Assembly: GCF_004801375.1 (NCBI RefSeq)
Contig: NZ_SSNZ01000001.1
Location: forward strand, 682,001 to 746,000
Direction of reading: 5' to 3'
From: Flavobacterium supellecticarium
GTDB lineage: Bacteria > Bacteroidota > Bacteroidia > Flavobacteriales > Flavobacteriaceae
DNA length: 64,000 bases
The translations under genes and the position numbers were made by a program. A model generated the notes under the pieces. The model saw only the letters and a program-made list of their open reading frames with translations. It was not told the DNA's origin and ran no database searches. This document shows, in pieces, positions 8,261 to 15,105 of the stretch. Every line of letters begins with the position of its first letter. Positions within the stretch are counted from its first letter, which is position 1.

Positions 8261-9955
8261 ATGCAGAGTATCGACTGGATCGTATTATCGGTTACCTTAT
8301 TATTTATTGTGATCTATGGTTCGTTAAAAACCAAAGGGAGCAAAAACGTCGAAGAATTTATTCTCGGCAATAACGAAACCCCCTGGTGGACCGTAGGTTT
8401 GTCGGTTATGGCTACTCAGGCCAGTGCCATCACATTCCTGTCCACTCCGGGTCAGGCGTATCACGACGGAATGGGATTTGTCCAGTTTTATTTCGGACTA
8501 CCTATTGCCATGGTGGTGATTTGTATCACGTTTATTCCGATCTATCATCGTTTAAAAGTGTTTACAGCCTACGAATTTCTGGAACAGCGGTTTGATGTTA
8601 AAACCCGTTCACTGGCGGCATTATTATTCCTTTTTCAAAGAGGATTGGGAACCGGACTTACCATTTATGCTCCGGCGATTATCCTTTCTTCGCTATTGGG
8701 ATGGAATCTGACGCTGATGAATATCATCATCGGATTACTGATCATTATTTATACCTTTTCCGGCGGTACCAAAGCCGTGAATGTGACACAAAAGCAGCAG
8801 ATGTTTGTGATCATGAGCGGAATGTTTATTACATTTTTCCTGATTTTAAGCTATCTGCCGGATGAACTTAGTTTTAGTAATGCCTTAGGTATTGCCGGAG
8901 CCAATGGCAAAATGAATATTGTGGATTTTTCGTTTGATCCGGAAACCCGTTATACGTTTTGGAGTGGTATTACCGGTGGTTTTTTCCTGGCACTCTCCTA
9001 TTTTGGAACCGATCAGTCGCAGGTAGGACGTTATTTAACCGGAAAATCAATCAAAGAAAGTCAGATGGGACTTATTATGAATGGGCTTCTAAAAGTACCA
9101 ATGCAGTTTTTTATATTACTGATCGGTGTTATGGTTTTTGTATTCTTCCAGTTTCATTCGGCTCCTTTGCATTTTAATCCGAACAATATCAAAACGGTCA
9201 AACATTCGCCATATAAAGCGGAGTACCAAAAACTGGAAAAACAACTGGATCAGGTTCAGGAGGAAAAAAAGGAAATCAGTATGCTCTATGTAGGACAATT
9301 ACAACAGGATTTTGACAATCCTATTTTACAGCAAAAAATGGTTTCGCTATCCAGTAAAGAAAAAGACCTGCGCGAAGAGGCCAAAGACCTAATCACAAAA
9401 GCTGATCCGAAAACGGAAACCAACGATAAAGATTATGTTTTTATTCACTTTATTCTGAATTACCTGCCTAAGGGATTAATCGGACTTTTACTGGCGGTGA
9501 TCCTTTCGGCTGCGATGTCTTCGTCGGCTTCCGGACTAAATGCTTTGGCATCGACCACGACCATCGATATTTACAAACGAAATCTGAAAACCGAAAAAGA
9601 CGAAAAGCACTATGTAAATGCTACGCAGTTTTTTATTCTTCTATGGGGGTTGATTGCCATTCTTTTTGCCTGTGTGGGAACCTTGTTTGAAAACCTGATT
9701 CAATTGGTGAATATTGTTGGTTCAATTTTCTACGGAACCGTACTGGGTATTTTCCTTATCGCTTTTTATATCCAATATATTAAAGCCAAAGCGGTATTCT
9801 GGGGCGCCACTTTTAGTCAGTTGCTTATTTTTTATATCTATTATCTGGATGTGGTGAGTTTCTTATGGCTCAATATCATCGGAGCCGTATTAACCATTGT
9901 ATTTGCTTCGTCGATCGAAACCTATTTACGTATGACACAAAAAGAAACCGCATAA
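8261..9955 (+). CDS. Sodium:solute symporter (SSS family)
   Basis: A 564-residue transporter with about 13 hydrophobic helices. SSS landmarks: an early helix followed by ETPWWTVGLSVMATQASAIT (Na+/substrate-site region, residues 40-60), an FSGGTKAV turn near residue 170, and a LSAAMSSSASGLNALAST helix near residue 415. An unusual feature is a charged, coiled-coil-like insertion at about residues 315-375 (KLEKQLDQVQEEKKEISML) between two helices, seen in a Bacteroidota subgroup of SSS proteins. Family role: Na+-driven uptake of sugars, acids or other small solutes; the substrate cannot be told. It follows the 34-residue membrane microprotein by 3 bases and ends at a bidirectional terminator. 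Confidence 0.88.
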   Translation: MQSIDWIVLSVTLLFIVIYGSLKTKGSKNVEEFILGNNETPWWTVGLSVMATQASAITFLSTPGQAYHDGMGFVQFYFGLPIAMVVICITFIPIYHRLKVFTAYEFLEQRFDVKTRSLAALLFLFQRGLGTGLTIYAPAIILSSLLGWNLTLMNIIIGLLIIIYTFSGGTKAVNVTQKQQMFVIMSGMFITFFLILSYLPDELSFSNALGIAGANGKMNIVDFSFDPETRYTFWSGITGGFFLALSYFGTDQSQVGRYLTGKSIKESQMGLIMNGLLKVPMQFFILLIGVMVFVFFQFHSAPLHFNPNNIKTVKHSPYKAEYQKLEKQLDQVQEEKKEISMLYVGQLQQDFDNPILQQKMVSLSSKEKDLREEAKDLITKADPKTETNDKDYVFIHFILNYLPKGLIGLLLAVILSAAMSSSASGLNALASTTTIDIYKRNLKTEKDEKHYVNATQFFILLWGLIAILFACVGTLFENLIQLVNIVGSIFYGTVLGIFLIAFYIQYIKAKAVFWGATFSQLLIFYIYYLDVVSFLWLNIIGAVLTIVFASSIETYLRMTQKETA

Positions 9956-9974
9956 TCCTTTTTTATGGAATACG

Positions 9975-10008
9975 AAAAAGCCGCTCTAAAAACCAGAGCG
10001 GCTTTTTT
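9975..10008. terminator. Bidirectional intrinsic terminator
   Basis: GCCGCTCT (9980-9987) and AGAGCGGC (9995-10002), flanked by A5 and T6, give a strong hairpin usable from both sides. It separates the symporter (+) from the convergent immunity-like gene (-). Confidence 0.88.
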
Positions 10009-10048
10009 ATTGGTTTGCAATTACTTATTACTTAGAATAAGATTCCAA

Positions 10049-11551
10049 TTACGAGCACTGGAATACCTGTGAGATCAGTTGGTGTTTTTCCGAATAAAAC
10101 AGGTACAATGTACCAAACATATTGCTATGATCCAGCTGTGCTACAAATTCCATTTTTTTTCCATCAGGGTCACGTGGCGTTTCATTGCTTTGTACCCAAT
10201 TCGGTTTGCCAAGTCGTAGTTTTCCTTCGGTCTCGTTTTCCTTAATTTTTACTTCCTGTACAACGCGCTCAATGGCGTTTTCGGTTGTAGTATATACAAA
10301 ATTAAACAGCACAGGGTTCGTATAACCTGGGGTCATAACCCTGTCGGAAATTCGTTGCTGTTCAAAATCATCACACCATAAATAGCTTTGTGTTCGTATC
10401 ATCATGATAACCTGTTGTAAGGTATAATGTCCTGAAAGCATAAAATGACCTGTACCAAACCTATTTTCGCTGGTTACCTGTATCTCATTCCCCAGATGTT
10501 CAATGGTATGTTTGTTTCCCCATTGTTCTATGATGACTTTTTTCTCCGTCTTTTCGAGGTAATTTAAAGACCAGTTGTCGTTTTTCTCAGAACAACTAAA
10601 GGTATATTCAATGGTATCGGGCAACTCGTCTTTCCAATTGACTTTGACAGGTATCTCTCTCTGATTTTCGATTTCGCAGGTATATTTAAGTAAGCCCGAA
10701 TTCATATCATAGAAATGATTAAAGGCATGCAGGTGTATTAATTCTCCCTGAGCGGCAAGACGATTTTCTTTTTCCTTACCAATAATATACCGTCCTCCGA
10801 TGGTAACATTCCAGTCGGTTTCACTTTCCTTAAATACGGCCGAAAAAGGTAGTCTTGTGTAAACATATCCTGATTCTTTATCAACTACCGGAAGATGATG
10901 TGGGGCCAATTCCTTGGATGCCGTAAACCCTTTACGGGTCTTTTTGTATACTATTTTTTCGGTTATTGTGATATCGCGTGCCGGTTGGTTCGTGGTAGTC
11001 TTGTCTAAAAAGCCATCGGAATCATAATCGTAGGTAAATATTTCCGAGTCCAGCCATTCCCCGTTGCCCAAAAAATATTGGATCGTCTTGGTAACCGGCA
11101 TCGGCACTCCGTTAATGGTCACATAACTATAGGCAATACGCCTGTTGGGATCAAGTGAAAACGATCCGGAGTGTTGCAACAAACCATCTTTACTATAGCG
11201 GTCTACCCGCTTATAATCCAGCTCTTCGACTTTGTCGGCCGTGGTTTGCAGGTACTCGCGCTTTACATCCGATTTATCATATTCTTCCAGTTTTCGCAGC
11301 TTAAGCGGAGTAAGTAGCTTGTATTTGCCCTCTTCCAGTTTAAAGTCGATACGATCTACATCTACATTCTGGAGCATAAAGGTAAAGGGTAGCCCTTCCC
11401 ATTTTTCATCAACTACTCCGCCGTCCAGTTTTACTATGGGCATTAATTTTTTTTTGAATTCCTTAGCCTCTATAAGACAGTCTTGAAGCTTAGGAAAACC
11501 TTCTATTTTCGATTTCTTTTTGGAGTGAGAAAGGTTAAGTTTTTTTTTCAT
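10049..11551 (-). CDS. Large cytosolic protein with DUF1963-like C-terminal end (immunity-island candidate)
   Basis: A 500-residue soluble protein without signal peptide or membrane helices. The first 200 residues are charged and include Tyr-Asp/Gly repeats (YSKDGLLQHSGSF, YDYDSDGFLD) that recall RHS/YD or MORN-like strands. The last 55 residues (LGKPNWVQSNETP ... LDHSNMFGTLYLFYS ... QCS) resemble the end of DUF1963 (YwqG-like), where a Gly-x-Pro-x-W-x-Q motif precedes a buried sheet and a terminal Cys; this match is by eye. It is last of four adjacent minus-strand genes with spacings of 9, 19 and 35 bases. With the SMI1/KNR4-like neighbour, an immunity or antitoxin role is plausible, unproven. 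Confidence 0.6.
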   Translation of the reverse strand: MKKKLNLSHSKKKSKIEGFPKLQDCLIEAKEFKKKLMPIVKLDGGVVDEKWEGLPFTFMLQNVDVDRIDFKLEEGKYKLLTPLKLRKLEEYDKSDVKREYLQTTADKVEELDYKRVDRYSKDGLLQHSGSFSLDPNRRIAYSYVTINGVPMPVTKTIQYFLGNGEWLDSEIFTYDYDSDGFLDKTTTNQPARDITITEKIVYKKTRKGFTASKELAPHHLPVVDKESGYVYTRLPFSAVFKESETDWNVTIGGRYIIGKEKENRLAAQGELIHLHAFNHFYDMNSGLLKYTCEIENQREIPVKVNWKDELPDTIEYTFSCSEKNDNWSLNYLEKTEKKVIIEQWGNKHTIEHLGNEIQVTSENRFGTGHFMLSGHYTLQQVIMMIRTQSYLWCDDFEQQRISDRVMTPGYTNPVLFNFVYTTTENAIERVVQEVKIKENETEGKLRLGKPNWVQSNETPRDPDGKKMEFVAQLDHSNMFGTLYLFYSEKHQLISQVFQCS

Positions 11552-11560
11552 TTATGTATT

Positions 11561-11920
11561 TTATTCTATTACTAGCCTTACACGTGTAACGCCTTCTTCG
11601 TCGTTATATTCCTGATTGTATACTCTTTTACCAATAATAGCCGCAGTCGCCGCTTTAATGTCTTCCAATTCGCCGCTCAATTCGATTGTAACGTTACGGG
11701 AAGTAGCAAAGTTTTCTTCATCTTCAAAATCAGAAATGTATAAATAAAATTTATCTAATATATCTTCCAACGGATATTGTGAGTCTTCCTCTTCTTCCAG
11801 CTCGTAGCGAAGTCCGAAAAGATGCTCCTCGTCCGGTCCCTGGTAAATGTTGTCAGCTACCATGCTATAATTGGACGTATCGTTGAATTTATCAAAATGG
11901 GCGAATTGTATGTTTTTCAT
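11561..11920 (-). CDS. Small acidic protein of unknown function
   Basis: A 119-residue soluble protein, strongly acidic (a run of Glu/Asp near residues 40-50: YELEEEEDSQYPLEDI), with mixed alpha/beta character and no cysteine, signal peptide or known motif. It lies 9 bases upstream of the DUF1963-like gene and 19 bases downstream of another unknown acidic protein. Small acidic proteins in such strings often prove to be immunity proteins, whose acidity neutralises basic nuclease toxins. That role is inference from context only; I do not recognise the family. Confidence 0.6.
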   Translation of the reverse strand: MKNIQFAHFDKFNDTSNYSMVADNIYQGPDEEHLFGLRYELEEEEDSQYPLEDILDKFYLYISDFEDEENFATSRNVTIELSGELEDIKAATAAIIGKRVYNQEYNDEEGVTRVRLVIE

Positions 11921-11939
11921 ATTGCTTTACCGTTTTATT

Positions 11940-12485
11940 TTATTCTTCCGAAAACATCCAGTTACCGATGGTATCATAATGCGTTTCGTCCCTATTTTGT
12001 GAGGAATAGACCGGGGTACTAAAAGTGTCTCCTGATTTAAAATGTTGCAGGTGTTCCGGTTTAAAAACCTTTATGGCTACTACGCCACCCGGATGGTCGG
12101 ATTCCACATTTGTAAAATCGAGCGTATCATCGCTATTCATGGAAATCGCATTACTCCAGCGGTCGTAATCCCAATCGTCAAACGGAAAATTGTTAAGGCT
12201 TAACAGTTTGATATTGGCTATAAAATCAAGACTGTAGTTGGTGATCCAGCGTTCATCAAGGTAGTTGTCTACGCTTATTTCTTCTGCCAACGGACAGTTC
12301 GCCACCTGATTATAGTCGTCGTCATATTTATATACGTTATCAGGACTGCACAACAAACGCAACGCAAATTCTTCGTCGGCAAAACAGCCAAAACTGTCAT
12401 CTGCTAAAAAAACGGCTACGGTTAGGGTATCTTCTTCAACCGATTGAACTCTTATGTGATAATTGGCACTCATATTTTTTTTCAT
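11940..12485 (-). CDS. Acidic protein of unknown function (immunity-island candidate)
   Basis: A 181-residue acidic, soluble protein, rich in Asp, Tyr and Trp (YKYDDDYNQVANCPLAEE; FPFDDWDYDRWSNAI), with no signal peptide. Two possible starts exist: ATG at 12485 (MKKNMSAN) and ATG at 12473 (MSANYHIRV). The first lies only 3 bases past the base of a strong terminator hairpin (12488-12518). The beginning (YHIRVQSVEEDTLTVAVFLADDSF) looks like a beta-hairpin start. The family is not recognised. Position between an SMI1/KNR4-like protein and two more acidic proteins suggests immunity or an accessory role. Confidence 0.62.
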   Translation of the reverse strand: MKKNMSANYHIRVQSVEEDTLTVAVFLADDSFGCFADEEFALRLLCSPDNVYKYDDDYNQVANCPLAEEISVDNYLDERWITNYSLDFIANIKLLSLNNFPFDDWDYDRWSNAISMNSDDTLDFTNVESDHPGGVVAIKVFKPEHLQHFKSGDTFSTPVYSSQNRDETHYDTIGNWMFSEE

Positions 12486-12487
12486 TA

Positions 12488-12518
12488 AAAATGCTGTCCG
12501 CTAAAAGGACAGCATTTT
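12488..12518 (-). terminator. Hairpin terminator/attenuator within the immunity-like gene string
   Basis: A perfect 12-bp stem (AAAATGCTGTCC, 12488-12499, with GGACAGCATTTT, 12507-12518) and 7-base loop sit between the SMI1/KNR4-like stop and the next ATG. Read on the minus strand it ends in a T5 run, so it should stop or attenuate transcription immediately before the 181-residue gene. Confidence 0.8.
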
Positions 12519-12520
12519 GA

Positions 12521-13408
12521 TTATTTTATTAGTAAACGTAAACGTTCTTTAAGGGGTTCCGGAAGCCCTTCCCTATGCTCTTCCTGAGTATATTCATGCC
12601 CTTTTTTCTTATAACTCAAAGCAATTACCGAATCAATATCGGTGTGCTTACAGTTTTTAAGTACGGTTGCAAGATCACTGTAATCCTGATCTTTAACCAT
12701 TTTTTTTAGTTTCGGATATACCGTTTTCTTATCTGAAAAACGCAATTTTTTGGAACGACATGATACCGAGAAAAACGTAGCTAGTGCATACTCCATATAA
12801 ATAACAAAGTCGCACTCGTGTGGCGTGTCATACGAAGCACTGTGATCGTCGCCAAAAGCAATTGTAGGATTACCGTTTTCAAGTATTATACAGGCGTCAT
12901 GGTAATAATTATACCCGTCTATATAATGCAGTAATCCTCCGTCACTTTGTACCGACTCACCCAGATCGGTTTCCTGTGGTTCGCCATATAAATAAAAACC
13001 TTGTTGGGTGGCCAGACATTCAGCCGAAAGGATCGAAATCCAACCTTCTTTATAATCGTCTTCGTCTTTGGCTATAGGAATTTCTCCGTCGGAATCCTCT
13101 TCGATTTCGGCTTCCGGGAAAATAACCGAATGCCATGAAATATGAAGACCATTACTGCGTTTGTAAAATTCTCGTATAAACGGATTAAAAACAAAAGGTT
13201 CGTCCGGTGCCTGAGCGTCATAATCTTCGCTGTTTTCCAACTGCCTTTCATAGACTTGTGTTTCGGCATCGACCAATTCTTCCTCCGTAGCCCCGGGATA
13301 TTTAATAACGTTAACCTGACTTACCAGATCGTGGTTTCGCAATTCTTCAATGGCTTTGTCCAGTCGGCTAAAATAGCTTTCTGCCCATTCCTGTGCTTTT
13401 TTATTCAT
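12521..13408 (-). CDS. SMI1/KNR4-like (SUKH) protein
   Basis: A 295-residue protein if started at the ATG at 13408 (MNKKAQEWAESYF). The frame extends upstream to a TTG at 13501, three bases after the preceding stop, adding a Lys/Arg-rich 31-residue stretch that looks non-native. SUKH hallmarks: an N-terminal helix followed by IKYPGATEEELVDAE, then FIREFYKRSNGLHISW (the 'NG' core of the fold), ISILSAE, and a late FGDDHSASYDTP segment. SUKH proteins are best known as immunity proteins to contact-dependent or polymorphic toxins, and also act in other roles. No toxin gene is adjacent. Family assignment rests on motif recognition. Confidence 0.7.
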   Translation of the reverse strand: MNKKAQEWAESYFSRLDKAIEELRNHDLVSQVNVIKYPGATEEELVDAETQVYERQLENSEDYDAQAPDEPFVFNPFIREFYKRSNGLHISWHSVIFPEAEIEEDSDGEIPIAKDEDDYKEGWISILSAECLATQQGFYLYGEPQETDLGESVQSDGGLLHYIDGYNYYHDACIILENGNPTIAFGDDHSASYDTPHECDFVIYMEYALATFFSVSCRSKKLRFSDKKTVYPKLKKMVKDQDYSDLATVLKNCKHTDIDSVIALSYKKKGHEYTQEEHREGLPEPLKERLRLLIK

Positions 13409-13504
13409 TTTTTTGTTGGGTCGCTTTTTTGGGGATATCCGTTTTTTAATTAAATTCAAGTAATAGCTAATTCCGCGTCTTTCACCAAAATGTAAAGCCA
13501 AAAC

Positions 13505-13912
13505 TTAGTACTTAAAGAAAAAGAATACTACCGCAGCCCATTCTTTTTTTACCCCTTTTGCATAGCCTAAAGTATTGTGGCTACTGCCTTCTACCGTACC
13601 ATCACTTTTAACATAACCGATGGTACCGTGACTTTTATTTTCTACCGTACCGTCACTTTTTACATATCCTACAGTACCGTGACTTCCGTTTTCGATAGTA
13701 CCATCACTCTTAATATAACCTATAGTACCGTGACTTTTGTTTTCTATAGTTCCGTCATTTTTTATATAACCTATAGTGCCACCGCTACTGTTTTCAATTG
13801 TTCCGTTACTACTAATCTTTGCTATCGTACCGCCACTTCTTGATTCGATAGTTTGCGCCTGTGCAATAGTACCGCATAATGCTAAAGCGGCTATAAATAC
13901 TAATTTTTTCAT
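13505..13912 (-). CDS. Secreted repeat protein of the 5-fold beta-flower type
   Basis: A 135-residue protein; the ATG at 13912 is chosen because it starts a signal peptide (MKKLVFIAALALCGTIAQAQ). The mature part is built of tandem units of about 16 residues with the pattern SxGTIENxSxGTIGYIK: the pair 'DGTIENKSHGTIGYIKS' recurs five to six times with small changes. A hydrophobic C-terminal patch (EWAAVVFFFFKY) closes it. This matches what is annotated in Bacteroidota as a 5-fold beta-flower protein; no activity is known. The stop is only 3 bases from the extended SMI1/KNR4 frame, so it may lead the same transcript. A promoter lies at 13956-13982. Confidence 0.8.
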   Translation of the reverse strand: MKKLVFIAALALCGTIAQAQTIESRSGGTIAKISSNGTIENSSGGTIGYIKNDGTIENKSHGTIGYIKSDGTIENGSHGTVGYVKSDGTVENKSHGTIGYVKSDGTVEGSSHNTLGYAKGVKKEWAAVVFFFFKY

Positions 13913-13955
13913 AATGATATTGTTTAATTTTTGTTGGTTTATTAATAAAAGCTCC

Positions 13956-13982
13956 CAAATATAAAATAAAAAATAATCACAA
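13956..13982 (-). promoter_or_regulatory. Promoter for the beta-flower gene
   Basis: On the minus strand, TTG (13982-13980), 16 bases and a perfect -7 element TATATTTG (13963-13956). The leader to the ATG at 13912 would be about 37 bases. Confidence 0.55.
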
Positions 13983-14195
13983 CGTCGAGAAATTATCAAA
14001 CGTAGCTTTTTAACACAAAAGCGTAGCTAAATTGCATTTATTCGTTTTTTTTCGGAGTAGCTATTTGCTTGTATAGATGCGCTTTTGCTCTCAAAAACAC
14101 ACTATATTACCATTCACTTCCAGACTATTTTGCAAATAACAGAGTCATTTTTTACTTTGAATTTAAAAACGTATAACCTAAATTATTTTAAAACA

Positions 14196-14203
14196 TATTT
14201 TTG
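14196..14203 (+). promoter_or_regulatory. -7 promoter element for the cyclase-family gene
   Basis: TATTTTTG (14196-14203) is a perfect TAnnTTTG element 29 bases before the ATG at 14233. No clear -33 TTG at proper spacing. Confidence 0.5.
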
Positions 14204-14232
14204 CAATATTCATTATAATAGCACTATACAAC

Positions 14233-14997
14233 ATGAAGATTATCGATTTATCCAAGCCTATTCAGTACAATAAAAAAGATCCCTGGTTTATGAAAGTCCG
14301 GATCCAACACAAACCGCATCGAAAGTCGAAACTACTGATTCGCTTTTTAGGTTTACCAAGCCGACTTTTCCCACAGCATTTCTCCGGATGGGCCGATGAT
14401 ACTATTAAATCGATGGGCGTACACGCTACAACCCATATTGATGCCCCCTGGCATTATGCGCCAACCTGCGAAGGGAAACCGGCCAAAACAATTGATCAGA
14501 TTCCATTGGAATGGTGTTATGGAAAAGGCATCGTAATCGATATGAAACACAAAGCCGATTTTGATGCGATTACAACCGAGGATATTCAATCGTTTCTTAC
14601 ACAACATCAGCTTACACTGGAACCCAATATGATCGTGCTGATTAAAACCGGTCGGGATATTTATAACGGAACCGAAAAGTTTCACGAAATCGGAACCGGA
14701 ATGAGTGCCGAAGCCACACGTTGGCTTATCGATCAGGGAATTAAAGTTATGGGAATTGATCAATGGGGCTGGGATTTACCACTACACTATCTGATCAAAC
14801 AAGCCAAAAAGGAAAATAATCGTGATCTATTCTGGGAAGCCCATCTGGTTGGATACGAAAAAGAATATTGCCATATCGAACAGCTGGTCAATCTGGACGC
14901 TTTACCCTATACCGGTTTTGACATTGCCGTTTTCCCGCTTAAAATTGTAGGTGGTTCTGCTGCGCCGGCACGCGTGGTTGCACTTTTCAAGGATTAA
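14233..14997 (+). CDS. Cyclase-family (kynurenine formamidase-like) hydrolase
   Basis: A 254-residue soluble protein of the cyclase family (PF04199 type). The metal-binding signature HATTHIDAPWHYAP lies near residues 58-71, giving the HxxTHxDxPxH pattern. A second conserved stretch (MGIDQWGWDLP) near residue 176 and a C-terminal PLKIVGGSAAPARV segment complete the fold. Family members hydrolyse N-formylkynurenine, isatin or related cyclic amides, or have unknown substrates. This one resembles the branch with an N-terminal DLSKPI strand and a Trp-rich active site, whose substrate is not known. It is transcribed alone and is followed by a palindromic repeat cluster. Confidence 0.82.
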   Translation: MKIIDLSKPIQYNKKDPWFMKVRIQHKPHRKSKLLIRFLGLPSRLFPQHFSGWADDTIKSMGVHATTHIDAPWHYAPTCEGKPAKTIDQIPLEWCYGKGIVIDMKHKADFDAITTEDIQSFLTQHQLTLEPNMIVLIKTGRDIYNGTEKFHEIGTGMSAEATRWLIDQGIKVMGIDQWGWDLPLHYLIKQAKKENNRDLFWEAHLVGYEKEYCHIEQLVNLDALPYTGFDIAVFPLKIVGGSAAPARVVALFKD

Positions 14998-15002
14998 AAT
15001 TC

Positions 15003-15063
15003 AAACCTGACAGGTCTTTGAGACTAATAAAAAACCTGTCAGGTTTTTGGAACCTGACAGGTT
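15003..15063. repeat. Triple CCTGWCAGG palindromic repeat
   Basis: Three copies of AACCTGWCAGGTT lie at 15003-15015, 15032-15046 and 15051-15063, in alternating orientation. Copies 2 and 3 form a 13-bp stem with a 5-base loop; copies 1 and 2 can pair instead. Related elements occur at 38611-38641 and 54640-54686, all between convergent gene ends. Confidence 0.75.
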
Positions 15064-15066
15064 AAA

Positions 15067-15102
15067 AAAAGGGTTGTCGCAAAAAATGCAAACAACCCTT
15101 TT
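15067..15102 (-). terminator. Intrinsic terminator for the T9SS type B gene
   Basis: AAAAGGGTTGT (15067-15077) pairs with ACAACCCTTTT (15092-15102) across a 14-base loop. On the minus strand it ends in a T-rich run just after the stop codon at 15106. Confidence 0.8.
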
Positions 15103-15105
15103 ATA

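Larger units (their letters stand above)
13913..14232. other. Divergent promoter region
   Basis: A 320-base AT-rich gap between the beta-flower gene (-) and the cyclase-family gene (+). It holds one -7 element for each direction (listed separately). No gene is seen; the short plus-strand frame at 14085-14273 has no coding character and overlaps the real start at 14233. Confidence 0.5.

Noticed and set aside
10049-11551. RHS/YD-repeat toxin
   Set aside because: Only a few Tyr-Asp/Gly strands, no signal, no RHS core motif and no toxin-like C-terminal domain; the C terminus looks DUF1963-like.
13409-13501. TTG start at 13501 for the SMI1/KNR4-like gene
   Set aside because: Adds a Lys/Arg-rich segment unlike the rest of the acidic protein; ATG at 13408 preferred, though tight spacing to the previous stop keeps the long form possible.
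14085-14273. 62-codon plus-strand ORF before the cyclase gene
   Set aside because: Low-complexity AT content, contains the real promoter element and overlaps the true start at 14233.
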